A stretch of 64,000 nucleotides of DNA from Mycolicibacterium gilvum (GTDB lineage: Bacteria > Actinomycetota > Actinomycetes > Mycobacteriales > Mycobacteriaceae), in the NCBI RefSeq assembly GCF_900454025.1, contig NZ_UGQM01000001.1:2976001-3040000 (forward strand). Direction: 5' to 3'. The position numbers were made by a program, and so were the translations under genes. Positions 8,714-16,902 of the stretch are shown here, piece by piece; position 1 is the stretch's first letter; each line of letters begins with the position of its first letter. The notes below the pieces were generated by a model. The model did no database searches. It had not been told where the DNA came from and saw nothing but the letters and a program-made list of their open reading frames with translations.

Positions 8714-9850
8714 ATGGGTTTCGAGCGGATCGACGATCTGCTGCACCGCGTGACCGGCGACGGCTCGCTGCACGGTGTCGCCGCCACCGTGGTCGGCCGC
8801 GACGGTGTCCTGTATGAGGGCGCGTCCGGGAGCGCAACGCCGAACTCGATGTTCCGCAACGCGTCGATGACCAAGGCGGTGGCCACCACCGGGGCGCTGC
8901 AACTCGTCGAGCAGGGTCGCGTGGACCTTGATGCGCCGGTGTCGTCGATCGTGCCCGAGTTCGGCGAACTCCAGGTGCTGGAAGGATTCGACGACGGCGC
9001 GCCGGTGTTACGCGCACCGAGAACTCAGGCGACCGTGCGCCAGCTGATGACCCACACCGCCGGCTGCGGCTACCACTTCCTGAACGAAAACCTCTACCGC
9101 TACTGCACCGAATTCGGCTTTCCCGATCCCTTTTCGGGGATGAAAAAGAGCATCAGCGCCCCGTTGGTGCACGATCCCGGCACGGTGTGGGAATACGGCG
9201 TGAACACGGACTGGCTCGGCATGGTCGTCGAGGCGGTCAGCGGCCAGACGCTCGGCGACTACCTCACCGAGCACGTCTACCGTCCGCTCGGGATGACGGA
9301 CTCCACCTTCGCCCCCAGCGACGAACAACGCGCGCGGCTGCTGCCGGTCCACTCGCGCGCAGCGGACGGCAGTCTGGCGCCGACCGACCTCGACCTGCCC
9401 GAAGCGCCGCAATGGGACGCAGCCGGCCACGGGTCCTACGGGACGGTCGCCGACTACGGGCGATTCGTCCGCGCCTGGCTCAACGACGGCGAGCTCGACG
9501 GAACCCGGATCTTGAAGGCGGAGACCGTGGAGCTCGCCCTGCGGGATCATCTGGACGGGGCGCCGTTGCCGACGAAGATGGAGCCGACCGTCCCCGAGCT
9601 GGCCAAAGCCGTCGAGCTGCTCCCCGTGCCGCAGGGCTGGGGCCTCGGATTCCACCTCTACCACGTGGATCTGCCCGGTATGCGCAGCGCAGGCTCGGGG
9701 GACTGGTCGGGGCTGTTCAACAGCTTCTTCTGGATCGACCGCACGGCCGGGATCGGCGGGGTGATTGCGACGCAGCTGCTGCCGTTCTTCGACGACACGA
9801 TGGTCGAGACCATCCTCGCGTTCGAAGCCGCGGTCTACGCGTCCCTCTGA
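8714..9850 (+). CDS. Serine hydrolase of the beta-lactamase (class C/EstB) fold
   Basis: 378 residues from ATG 8714, which has aaggagg seven bases upstream; an earlier GTG at 8672 lacks such a site. The nucleophile motif SMTK gives Ser51 and Lys54, and the second motif YGVN gives Tyr161 and Asn164, as in class C beta-lactamases, esterases and D-Ala-D-Ala peptidases. Near the C-terminal third, HGSYGTVADYGRFVRAW and GLGFHLY follow the family pattern. There is no signal peptide, so it is probably a cytosolic esterase or lipase-like enzyme (LipL/EstB type) rather than a secreted beta-lactamase. The gene downstream is an AraC regulator on the same strand, 224 bp away. Substrate unknown. Confidence 0.88.
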   Translation: MGFERIDDLLHRVTGDGSLHGVAATVVGRDGVLYEGASGSATPNSMFRNASMTKAVATTGALQLVEQGRVDLDAPVSSIVPEFGELQVLEGFDDGAPVLRAPRTQATVRQLMTHTAGCGYHFLNENLYRYCTEFGFPDPFSGMKKSISAPLVHDPGTVWEYGVNTDWLGMVVEAVSGQTLGDYLTEHVYRPLGMTDSTFAPSDEQRARLLPVHSRAADGSLAPTDLDLPEAPQWDAAGHGSYGTVADYGRFVRAWLNDGELDGTRILKAETVELALRDHLDGAPLPTKMEPTVPELAKAVELLPVPQGWGLGFHLYHVDLPGMRSAGSGDWSGLFNSFFWIDRTAGIGGVIATQLLPFFDDTMVETILAFEAAVYASL

Positions 9851-10042
9851 GCGATGACGCAGACGTCAGTCGGCGAATTTGCCAGGAATGGCACATAGGC
9901 CGCGGGTCGCTCCTCGTCGATCGTTCCTTCCGACGGAGCCACCAGCAGGAATAGAGTGTTTCGGCGCGTGTCGTCGAATATGTCGGGATTCTGGTCTCAA
10001 GGTTGCGCGCACGCCATACTGATGGTTCCAACGCAGGTATGA

Positions 10043-10056
10043 GGCACTGCAGTGCC
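10043..10056 (+). promoter_or_regulatory. Perfect 14-bp palindrome before the AraC gene
   Basis: GGCACTGCAGTGCC is a perfect palindrome 19 bases upstream of the TTG start at 10075. A second, weaker dyad tgcca-ggaa-tggca lies at 9890-9903. Either could be an autoregulatory or ligand-dependent operator. The role is inferred from position only. Confidence 0.4.
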
Positions 10057-10074
10057 CGGAGGGGACGGAAGCGA

Positions 10075-11031
10075 TTGCCTGACGCCACCGCCGGCACGCT
10101 CCTGATCGACGCGCGCGACATCGACGACGCCGAGGCGCAGATCAGCGCCGCGTTCACGACGTTCCGGATCAGGGCGGCCGCCCCCGCGCGCTCCACCCGC
10201 ATCCAGGTCTGGCGCAACTACGCCGGGAGCATGGGTGTCGACGACGTCGAGTACACCTATGACCTCACCTACGACATGGAGGCGCCCGAGCAGATCCTGT
10301 TGTGCCGCATGCTTTCCGGAGTGTTCGAGGAAACCCATCACGGACAGCCGACGCGCCGGCACGGGATCGGAACGGCCATCGCATTCGGCGCCATCCAGAG
10401 CCCGTCGTCGGGCCGGCTGGAGAAGACGCGCTACCACATGATCAGCGTCCCCAGGGAGGCGCTCGGCCAGGTCGCCGGCGATCACCCCGGCAGTGACGCG
10501 GTGCGCCTCACCAGCACGGCGCCGTTCTCAGACGTTGCCAACCAGCTCGTCGTCGACGTCGCCGACCACATTCGGCACGGTCTGATGAGCAATCCGAGGG
10601 CTGTCGTCGAACCCCTGGTGGTGGGCAACGCGACCCGGTACCTGGCGGCGAGCATGCTCGCAGCGTTCCCTCACACCGGCGCCGATCGCCCGCCCGGCGA
10701 GACCGACAACTACGACGCGCTCCGCCGCGGCACGGCCTTCATCGACGACAACGCCCACCGAGACATCTCGCCGGCCGACGTGGCACATGCAGCCCGGGTG
10801 TCGGGGCCGACGCTGAAGGAGTTGTTCGTCCGACATCGGAACTGCACGCCGCTGCAGCGTCTTCAACGGGTGCGGCTGGAGCATGTGCACCGCGAACTCG
10901 CGATGGCCGACCCGCAGACGAGCACCGTCGCCGACATCGCCCGGAAGTGGGGCTTCTGGCGACTCGGACCGTTCACCACGGTCTACCGCGAGACCTACGG
11001 GCAGGTTCCCGACCGCACTCTCGACCAGTGA
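10075..11031 (+). CDS. AraC family transcriptional regulator
   Basis: 318 residues from TTG 10075, chosen because ggagggg lies ten bases upstream. In-frame starts at ATG 10039 and TTG 10003 would add 12 or 24 residues of arginine-rich, non-conserved sequence. The N-terminal ~170 residues resemble the AraC-binding-like ligand domain (PF14525 type). The C-terminal ~100 residues hold two helix-turn-helix motifs: ISPADVAHAARVSGPTLKEL, then TVADIARKWGFWRLGPFTTV with YRETYGQVP, the usual AraC signature. Likely an activator of a nearby catabolic gene; the serine hydrolase upstream is the nearest candidate. It converges on arsR, 27 bp away. Confidence 0.85.
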   Translation: MPDATAGTLLIDARDIDDAEAQISAAFTTFRIRAAAPARSTRIQVWRNYAGSMGVDDVEYTYDLTYDMEAPEQILLCRMLSGVFEETHHGQPTRRHGIGTAIAFGAIQSPSSGRLEKTRYHMISVPREALGQVAGDHPGSDAVRLTSTAPFSDVANQLVVDVADHIRHGLMSNPRAVVEPLVVGNATRYLAASMLAAFPHTGADRPPGETDNYDALRRGTAFIDDNAHRDISPADVAHAARVSGPTLKELFVRHRNCTPLQRLQRVRLEHVHRELAMADPQTSTVADIARKWGFWRLGPFTTVYRETYGQVPDRTLDQ

Positions 11032-11037
11032 GGGTCG

Positions 11038-11051
11038 ACGCCGCGCGGCGT
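11038..11051. terminator. Small palindrome between convergent araC-type and arsR genes
   Basis: ACGCCGCGCGGCGT is a perfect palindrome able to form a five-pair stem with a four-base loop. It lies in the 27-bp gap between two converging genes and has no T tract. It may be a weak bidirectional terminator; the evidence is positional only. Confidence 0.3.
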
Positions 11052-11058
11052 GATCGGC

Positions 11059-11418
11059 TCAGCGGCAGCAGTTCGGGTCGAGCACCGTGCACAGCGCGAC
11101 GAGCGACTCTCTGCGCGGGCGGTGGTAGACGTTCATGCCGCGCCGCGCGGACTCGACGAGTCCCGCCCGGCGCAGATGTGAAAGATGATGGCTGACAGTA
11201 GATTCCGACAGTCCGACGGCCACGGCGAGATCGCCGCTGCACAACTCTTCGTCGGGAGAGCTGAACAGCAGCGACACCAGCTTGACCCGGGCGGGGTCGG
11301 CGAGTGCCTTGAGTCTCAGCGCGATCTCAAGGGCGGCGTCGTCGCCGATCGGGCCTGCGGCCACCGGCGAGCAGCAGACGGGGTCGGAGATGTCCATCAC
11401 GGGGAGCGCCTTGGGCAT
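11059..11418 (-). CDS. arsR: ArsR/SmtB family metal(loid)-responsive repressor
   Basis: 119 residues from ATG 11418; the frame is open to 11466 but the extension lies in the operator region. The winged-helix core reads LKALADPARVKLVSLL, then ELCSGDLAVAVGLSESTVSH with HHLSHLRRAGLV. The Cys in ELC sits where ArsR proteins bind arsenite, and extra cysteine pairs occur near the N-terminus (DPVCCSP) and at the C-terminus (DPNCCR), so the sensing site probably uses three or more thiols. It is divergent from arsI-acr3-arsC over a 102-bp gap with an inverted repeat. It should repress both directions until As(III) or Sb(III) binds. Confidence 0.92.
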   Translation of the reverse strand: MPKALPVMDISDPVCCSPVAAGPIGDDAALEIALRLKALADPARVKLVSLLFSSPDEELCSGDLAVAVGLSESTVSHHLSHLRRAGLVESARRGMNVYHRPRRESLVALCTVLDPNCCR

Positions 11419-11442
11419 GGGGCCAGTCTGCCACAGGTTATT

Positions 11443-11499
11443 GACATATATCGAAAACCGGCCCATCCTGGTTTCCGTCCAAGTAGTTCGATATACGTC
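11443..11499. promoter_or_regulatory. Inverted repeat, likely ArsR operator
   Basis: gacatatatcgaa at 11443-11455 and ttcgatatacgtc at 11487-11499 are reverse complements with one mismatch in 13, separated by 31 bases. They lie between arsR and the divergent arsI operon. TTGACA at 11441-11446, a perfect -35 hexamer for the plus strand, overlaps the left arm. Binding of ArsR dimers to the two arms would cover both promoters. Confidence 0.65.
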
Positions 11500-11520
11500 A
11501 CATAGGTAACGGAGTACGCC

Positions 11521-11970
11521 ATGTCACGCGCCCAGCTCGCCCTCAATGTCGACGACCTCGACGAGGCCATCACGTTCTACTCCAAACTGTTCGGTGTCGC
11601 CCCCGCGAAAGTCAAACCGGGATATGCGAACTTCGCCGTCGCCGAGCCGCCGTTGAAGCTGGTGCTCATCGAGAACCCCGGCCACGGGGGCACTCTCAAC
11701 CATCTCGGTGTCGAGGTCGAATCCGCCGAGTTGGTCCACTCCGAGATCGCCAGGCTCACCGCCGAAGGTCTGTTCACCGACGAGGAGATCGGCACCACGT
11801 GCTGCTTCGCCACCCAGGACAAGGTGTGGGTCACCGGCCCGGCAGGGGAGAAGTGGGAGGTCTACACCGTTCTCGCCGACTCGGAGACCTTCGGCCGCAC
11901 CCCGGCGATCCTCGCTGAGGGCGCCGTGCCCGACGGCACCTGCTGCTCGGCCGACGGCGTCACGGCGTGA
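11521..11970 (+). CDS. arsI: ArsI/CadI family glyoxalase-fold metalloenzyme
   Basis: 149 residues with a vicinal-oxygen-chelate fold, first gene of the ars operon. Metal-ligand candidates are His61 (LNHLGVEVE) and Glu113 (KWEVYTV). A vicinal pair Cys94-Cys95 in GTTCCFATQD matches the arsenic-binding thiols of ArsI C-As lyases, and a further Cys pair ends the protein (GTCCSADG). ArsI cleaves the carbon-arsenic bond of trivalent organoarsenicals such as MAs(III); the related mycobacterial CadI is a cadmium-induced protein of less clear role. Placement with acr3 and arsC supports arsenic detoxification. The stop overlaps the GTG start of acr3 by four bases. Confidence 0.88.
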   Translation: MSRAQLALNVDDLDEAITFYSKLFGVAPAKVKPGYANFAVAEPPLKLVLIENPGHGGTLNHLGVEVESAELVHSEIARLTAEGLFTDEEIGTTCCFATQDKVWVTGPAGEKWEVYTVLADSETFGRTPAILAEGAVPDGTCCSADGVTA

Positions 11971-13073
11971 GCCAACAGGTCGAATCCGGACCGGACCACG
12001 CCGTCGTCGGGAAACTCTCGACGCTCGACCGATTCCTTCCGGTGTGGATCATCGCCGCCATGATCGCCGGCCTGCTTCTGGGCCGCATGGTGCCGGGCTT
12101 CGACACCGCGCTCAACAGCGCTCAGGTGCAGGGCATTTCGATTCCCATCGCCGTGGGTCTGCTCGTCATGATGTACCCGGTGCTGGCCAAGGTTCGGTAC
12201 GACCGTCTCGGAACGGTCACCGGCGACCGGAGACTCCTCGTGAGCTCTCTGGTGCTGAACTGGGTGCTGGGCCCGGCGTTGATGTTCGCGCTGGCCTGGT
12301 TGTTGGTCCCCGATCTTCCCGAGTACCGCACCGGACTGATCATCGTGGGCCTCGCCCGCTGCATCGCGATGGTGATCATCTGGAACGACCTCGCCTGCGG
12401 CGACAGGGAGGCCGCCGCCGTGCTCGTCGCGCTGAACTCGCTGTTCCAGGTGGTCATGTTCGCCGTGCTCGGGTGGTTCTACCTGGCGGTCCTGCCGGGA
12501 TGGCTGGGGCTGGAGACCGCGTCGATCGACGCCTCGCCGTGGGAGATCGCCCAGTCGGTGCTCATCTTCCTCGGTATCCCACTGCTGGCGGGATACCTGA
12601 CCCGGCGGCTCGGAGAGAAGGCCAAGGGCCGCACCTGGTACGAGACCCGGTTCCTGCCCAGGATCGGCCCGTGGGCGCTCTACGGACTGCTGTTCACCAT
12701 CGTCGTCCTCTTCGCGCTGCAGGGCCAGCAGATCACCAGCCGACCGCTCGACGTCGCGCGCATCGCCCTGCCGCTGCTGGTCTACTTCGCCGTCATGTGG
12801 GGCGGCGGGTATCTGCTGGGCGCGGCCCTCGGCCTGGGCTACCGGCGTACCACGACGCTGGCGTTCACCGCCGCCGGGAACAACTTCGAACTCGCCATCG
12901 CGGTCTGCATCGCCACCTACGGCGCCACCTCCGGCCAGGCACTCGCCGGCGTGGTCGGCCCTCTGATCGAAGTGCCCGTCCTCGTCGCTCTGGTTTACGT
13001 ATCGCTGTTCCTGCGCAGGCGCTTTCACGCCGGCTCCGACAATCGTCCACGAGAGGACGCCACCGATGGCTGA
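11967..13073 (+). CDS. arsB: Arsenite efflux pump, ACR3 family
   Basis: 368 residues, GTG start coupled to arsI. About ten membrane helices. Family hallmarks are the Cys in NDLACGDREAAAVLVALNS (transmembrane helix 4) and the Glu in AAGNNFELAIAV (helix 9), both needed for arsenite transport in characterised ACR3 pumps. ACR3 is a secondary carrier that expels As(OH)3 using the proton gradient. It lies between the organoarsenical lyase and the arsenate reductase, so the operon covers entry of As as methylated or pentavalent forms and export as arsenite. Mycobacterial genomes sometimes carry an ACR3-ArsC fusion; here they are separate genes with an eight-base overlap. Confidence 0.93.
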   Translation: MSQQVESGPDHAVVGKLSTLDRFLPVWIIAAMIAGLLLGRMVPGFDTALNSAQVQGISIPIAVGLLVMMYPVLAKVRYDRLGTVTGDRRLLVSSLVLNWVLGPALMFALAWLLVPDLPEYRTGLIIVGLARCIAMVIIWNDLACGDREAAAVLVALNSLFQVVMFAVLGWFYLAVLPGWLGLETASIDASPWEIAQSVLIFLGIPLLAGYLTRRLGEKAKGRTWYETRFLPRIGPWALYGLLFTIVVLFALQGQQITSRPLDVARIALPLLVYFAVMWGGGYLLGAALGLGYRRTTTLAFTAAGNNFELAIAVCIATYGATSGQALAGVVGPLIEVPVLVALVYVSLFLRRRFHAGSDNRPREDATDG

Positions 13074-13539
13074 CCGCAAACCCGCAGTCCTGTTCCTGTG
13101 CACCCACAACGCGGGACGCTCGCAGATGGCGATGGGATTCTTCAGACATCTCGCCGCCGACCGGGCGACGGTGTACTCGGCCGGCTCGGAACCCGCCGCA
13201 CACGTGAATCCGGCCGCCGTCGCCGCGATGGCCGAGAAGGGCATCGACATCTCGGGACAACAGCCACGCCGCTGGAGCACCGACATCGTCGAGGCCGTCG
13301 ATGTCGTGGTCACCATGGGCTGCGGCGACGAGTGTCCGTACATCCCTGGAAAGCGTTACGAGAATTGGGAACTCGCCGATCCCGCCGGCCGCGGTGTCGA
13401 CGACGTACGTCCCATCCGCGACGAGATCGAACAGCATGTACGCCTGCTGCTGTCCGAACTCGGAGTCGACGTCGGCGCGGTCTCGACCGTCCCCGAACCG
13501 CTGCCCCAGGTCATCCGGACACTGCAGCAGGGCTCCTAG
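13066..13539 (+). CDS. arsC: Arsenate reductase / arsenate-mycothiol transferase (LMW-PTP fold)
   Basis: 157 residues. The phosphatase-type loop CTHNAGRS gives nucleophile Cys12 and Arg18, the hallmark of low-molecular-weight tyrosine-phosphatase-like ArsC. Actinobacterial versions form an arsenate-mycothiol adduct that mycoredoxin then reduces; a thioredoxin-linked version would need two further conserved cysteines, and the only other ones here are in the MGCGDECPY segment, so the route is not certain. ATG overlaps the end of acr3 by eight bases. The last 29 bases overlap the convergent EamA transporter gene. Confidence 0.92.
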   Translation: MADRKPAVLFLCTHNAGRSQMAMGFFRHLAADRATVYSAGSEPAAHVNPAAVAAMAEKGIDISGQQPRRWSTDIVEAVDVVVTMGCGDECPYIPGKRYENWELADPAGRGVDDVRPIRDEIEQHVRLLLSELGVDVGAVSTVPEPLPQVIRTLQQGS

Positions 13540-14398
13540 CGCGCATCGCGAACAGTCCGCCGCCCACCACCAGAGCCATTCCGATGTAGGTCGACAGCGT
13601 CGGCCGGTGATCCCAGACGATCCAGTCGATGACGGCGGTGAACACGATCACCGTGTAGATGAACGGCCCCAGTTTCTCGGCCGAGGCGTAGCGGTAGGCC
13701 AGCACGATCAACGCCTGCGAGAACAGTTGGGCGAAGCCGAGTCCCGCGAGCCACGGCCATCTGGCAGCCCCCACCGGTTGCCAGTCGGCGATCGCGATCG
13801 GCAGCGACATGACCGTCGACAGCAGGAAGTAGTAGAAGAGGATCCTCAGGACGGGCTCGGTGGCTCCCAGCCACCGGACCGACATCATCGCCACCGCGAG
13901 CATCAGTGCCCCCGCCAGTGCGGACAACTCTCCGGCCGAGAAGCCGTGCCCCTGAGGCTGAAGCACCATCAGGATCCCGACGAAACCGATACCCGCACCG
14001 AGCCACGTCGGCGCCGCGACGCGGTGGCGGGTCACCGCCCACGCGATCAGCGGCATCCACAGCGGTGCGCTGTAGGTCAGCAGCGTCGCGTTGGCCAGAG
14101 GGATCTGGGTGATCGCGAAGAACAACGCATACCAGCAGGCCGTACCCGTGGCCGCGCGCAGCACATGCAGCCAGATCCTGTCGGTACGCAGCATCCGCCT
14201 GTCGGCACGACAGACGACCGGCAGCAGGAACAGGACTCCGACCGCGTTCTGGAACAACAGCAGGACGCCGGTCGAGGTGTGGTCGCCGCCCACCTTGGCC
14301 AGGGTGCCGACCAGCGCGACACAGAAGAACGCCGCGGTGGTGAGAACGGCTCCGACGCCGAGGTTCTCGTCCCGGTAGCCGACGCTGTCAGTGCGCAT
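13511..14398 (-). CDS. EamA/DMT family transporter
   Basis: 295 residues with about ten hydrophobic helices in two halves, the EamA duplication of the drug/metabolite transporter superfamily. Recognisable pieces are LTYSAPLWMPLIAWAVTRH in the first half and FAQLFSQALIVLAYRYASAE with the following LGPFIY in the second. It probably exports or imports a small metabolite; the substrate is unknown. It overlaps the SDR gene upstream (11 bases) and converges with arsC (29 bases), but the arsenic island is on the other strand, so it belongs to the hydrolase-SDR-EamA transcription unit. Confidence 0.87.
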   Translation of the reverse strand: MRTDSVGYRDENLGVGAVLTTAAFFCVALVGTLAKVGGDHTSTGVLLLFQNAVGVLFLLPVVCRADRRMLRTDRIWLHVLRAATGTACWYALFFAITQIPLANATLLTYSAPLWMPLIAWAVTRHRVAAPTWLGAGIGFVGILMVLQPQGHGFSAGELSALAGALMLAVAMMSVRWLGATEPVLRILFYYFLLSTVMSLPIAIADWQPVGAARWPWLAGLGFAQLFSQALIVLAYRYASAEKLGPFIYTVIVFTAVIDWIVWDHRPTLSTYIGMALVVGGGLFAMRARSPAAVSG

Positions 14399-15272
14399 CG
14401 GCGGCGCGGGCCGGCTGGGGAGTCGATCGCTTCATGACGCCGTTGAGCAGTCGCGGCGACACGACGTCGAGTGCGCGCAGCGGGATCAGCTTGCGTGGCG
14501 CGATCCGGACGGGACGACGCTGCGCGGCATCGACCATCCACTGCGCCGCCTCGTCGGCGCTCAACGCCGCCAGCCCGTCGTAGGCCCGTGTCGGAGCGAT
14601 CATCGGGGTGGCCACCAGCGGGTAGTAGATGGTGGTCGACTGCACGCCGGATTCGGCGAGCTCGTTGTCGATGACGCGGCTGACGGCGCTCAACGCCGCC
14701 TTGGACGCGTTGTACACCCCGAACAGTGGCGAGGATTCCGGCATGACCCGCCAGCTCGACACGTTGATGATGTGCCCGTCGCCGCGCGCCACCATCTGCG
14801 GCGCGACGCCGCGGATCAACCGCAGCGGCGCGTAGTAGTTCAGCGCGATCGTGCGCTCGACATCGTGCCAGCGATCCAGCGATTCGAGCAGGGGCCGGCG
14901 GATCGACCGTCCGGCGTTGTTGATCAGGATGTCCACGGGCCCGGCGCGGAGTACGAGATCGTCGACGGCGTCGAGGTCGGCCAGGTTGACCGGCATCGCG
15001 GTCGCGTCGCCTCCGCGGGCGGTGATCCGGTCGACGAGGTCGGCGAGCAGATGTTCACGTCGGGCCACGACGATCACCCGCGCGCCGTGGGCCGCGAGCT
15101 TCTCGGCGGCCAGCTCGCCGATGCCCGAGGAGGCGCCGGTCAGCAGGATCCGCTTGCCGCGGAGGTCGATCGGCGTCCGGAGAGGCCGGCTCGGCAGCGG
15201 CCGCATCCCCGCCAGGCGCAACGCTCGCCTGACGTTGTGGGGCGACAGGCGCCCCGTGGTCGCTCCGGTCAT
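14388..15272 (-). CDS. SDR family NAD(P)-dependent oxidoreductase
   Basis: 294 residues. After ~30 residues the Rossmann motif LLTGASSGIGELAAEKLA binds NAD(P). NNAG is present in DILINNAGRSI, the catalytic Ser lies in IINVSSWRV, and the YxxxK is YNASKAALS. The pattern matches membrane-associated long-tailed SDRs that act on acyl chains or alcohols in mycobacteria. Its ATG (15270-15272) shares its A with the TGA of the frameshifted hydrolase upstream, so the two were translationally coupled before the frameshift. The C-terminal ~30 residues are basic and lack known motifs. Substrate unknown. Confidence 0.9.
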   Translation of the reverse strand: MTGATTGRLSPHNVRRALRLAGMRPLPSRPLRTPIDLRGKRILLTGASSGIGELAAEKLAAHGARVIVVARREHLLADLVDRITARGGDATAMPVNLADLDAVDDLVLRAGPVDILINNAGRSIRRPLLESLDRWHDVERTIALNYYAPLRLIRGVAPQMVARGDGHIINVSSWRVMPESSPLFGVYNASKAALSAVSRVIDNELAESGVQSTTIYYPLVATPMIAPTRAYDGLAALSADEAAQWMVDAAQRRPVRIAPRKLIPLRALDVVSPRLLNGVMKRSTPQPARAADAH

Positions 15273-16224
15273 CAGCGGTCCTTCCGTGCTGCGCGGTCGG
15301 GCTGCAGGTGCCGTGTAAGGAACTCCCGCTGATCGCGGGCGACCTCGTCGCGCACCGCGCCGTGGTACATGTCGAAATGTCCTGCGGGGTACGTCCTGAT
15401 CTCGACGTCCCTGCCGCGGCGCACCTTTCGCTCCACGAACGGTGTGGAGACCTCCGCGTCGTCAGGGCCAGCGTCACCAGGACGGGGCAGCGCACCCGCT
15501 CGATGGTTCCGTTGCGATATCGCGGCGCGTGCAGCAGGAACCTCGGGGCGACCGCGTTACGCCAGGACGGTGCCTGCTCCTCGACCGCGCGAAACCGTTG
15601 CGCCAGTGCCGGATCGGCGAAGAACGCGCGACCCAGCCGCCCGTACACGGGCAGGTAGCGCGGAGATCTTCCGCGGCGGCCGCGCACCTCGTCGACCACC
15701 GCCGCGCTCAGAAGCCGGGCCACCGCGACGACGATCTGCGCGGGCCCGGGACGGTAGTCCGGCGATCGGTGGCGACCGCGCAGGCCGGTGTACATGTCGA
15801 GGGCCGGCACGTTGGCCACCACAGCGGCCACCCGCGGGTCCTCGGCCGCGATCTGCAGGACGTGGCTGCCGCCGAGCGACGTGCCCCACAGACCGATACG
15901 CCCCGGGTCGACGTCGGCGCGGTTCCGGACGACGTCGAGGGCGGCCCGGATGTCCTCCAGCTGACGCGCGCTGTCCACGATCTGCCGTGGGGTGCCCTCA
16001 CTCGAACCGAATCCCCGGTAGTCGAACGTCAGCACGGCCAGGCCGGCCGCACAGAACACCGCCGCGAAGTCGGGAAGGATCCAGTCCATCGTGCCGGAGA
16101 ATCCGTGGGCGAACACCACACACGGGAACGGGGGCGCACCGCCCTCGGGGCGATACAGAACGCCCGCGATCTGCTCCCCGTCGCACGGGAAGGACACGGC
16201 GCTCGTCGTCCACCCGGCGGTCAC
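15272..16224 (-). pseudogene. Alpha/beta hydrolase with a one-base frameshift
   Basis: From GTG 16224 the frame encodes a clear alpha/beta hydrolase: oxyanion region VVFAHGFSGTMDW, FDYRGFGSSEGTP, and the nucleophile elbow GLWGTSLGGSHVL. About residue 255, after CPVLVTLAL, the frame goes wrong; the neighbouring frame then reads DDAEVSTPFVERKV and YPAGHFDMYHGAV, supplying the catalytic Asp and His, and stops at the SDR start (TGATG). One base appears to be missing near 15462-15464. Without it the product would be ~317 residues. As written, translation runs on in the wrong frame into the SDR gene and would lack the Asp and His. Either a real inactivating mutation or a sequencing error. Confidence 0.8.
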
Positions 16225-16272
16225 CGTCGCAGCCTAAGACCCCGGCGGTCACCGGCGCAGGGCGTCGTCGAC

Positions 16273-16284
16273 GATAATCCCCGG
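16273..16284 (+). promoter_or_regulatory. -10 element for a leaderless bioY transcript
   Basis: GATAAT at 16273-16278 is followed by six bases and then GTG 16285. That spacing places transcription start at or next to the start codon, which fits a leaderless mRNA, common in mycobacteria. No Shine-Dalgarno precedes the GTG. I saw no BioQ-type palindrome in the 60-bp gap. Confidence 0.55.
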
Positions 16285-16902
16285 GTGAATCCTCAGACGT
16301 CCGAGCCCGCCGACACGGGCCGGTCCGGCCGAATCGAGTGGCGCGACCTGACCCAGGCGGCGGTGTTCGCCGGTCTCCTCGCCGCGCTGGGCCTGCCCGG
16401 CACGCTGACCCTCGGCCCGACCGGCGTCCCGATCACGCTGCAGACCCTCGGCGTGATGCTGGCCGGTTCGATCCTCGGCCCCCGCAAAGGCGCGCTGGCC
16501 ATCGTGCTGTTCGCGGTGCTGGCCATCGCCGGGCTGCCGATCCTGGCCGGCGGCCGCACCGGTCTGGTCTCGCTGTCCTCGCCGACCGCCGGCTTCTTCG
16601 TCGGTTGGCTGCCCGCCGTCGTCGTGATCGGCGTCCTGACCGCTCTGATGATGCCGCGCTACCGCGTGGTGTGGGGGATCGTCATCAACGTCGTCGGCGG
16701 GATGGCCGTCATCTACCTGTTCGGCACCGCCGGGCTGATGCTGCGCACCGACCTGAGCTGGTGGGCCGCACTGGCCACCAACGGCATCTACCTGCCCGGC
16801 GACCTCGCCAAGGCGGTGCTGTGCGCCTATGTCGCCGCGCAGGTGCACAAGGCCCGGCCGGGCCTGATCGCACCGTGGCGCAGAACCCGATCCGATGGAT
16901 GA
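16285..16902 (+). CDS. bioY: Biotin ECF transporter substrate-binding subunit BioY
   Basis: 205 residues from GTG 16285; the longer open frame upstream is antisense to the hydrolase. Six hydrophobic helices follow a hydrophilic N-terminus of ~25 residues. The BioY signature is visible in LGPTGVPITLQTLGVMLAG with LGPRKGALAIVLF, in LPILAGGRTG and in SPTAGFFVGWLPAVVVIG. BioY is the membrane S-component that binds biotin with nanomolar affinity. It heads a three-gene operon (8-base overlap with bioM, 4-base overlap of bioM with bioN), the classical BioMNY tripartite importer. Confidence 0.93.
   Translation: MNPQTSEPADTGRSGRIEWRDLTQAAVFAGLLAALGLPGTLTLGPTGVPITLQTLGVMLAGSILGPRKGALAIVLFAVLAIAGLPILAGGRTGLVSLSSPTAGFFVGWLPAVVVIGVLTALMMPRYRVVWGIVINVVGGMAVIYLFGTAGLMLRTDLSWWAALATNGIYLPGDLAKAVLCAYVAAQVHKARPGLIAPWRRTRSDG

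Noticed and set aside
11862..13343. Minus-strand frame antisense to the ars operon
   Set aside because: A GC shadow of arsI, acr3 and arsC; no domain, start site or coupling.
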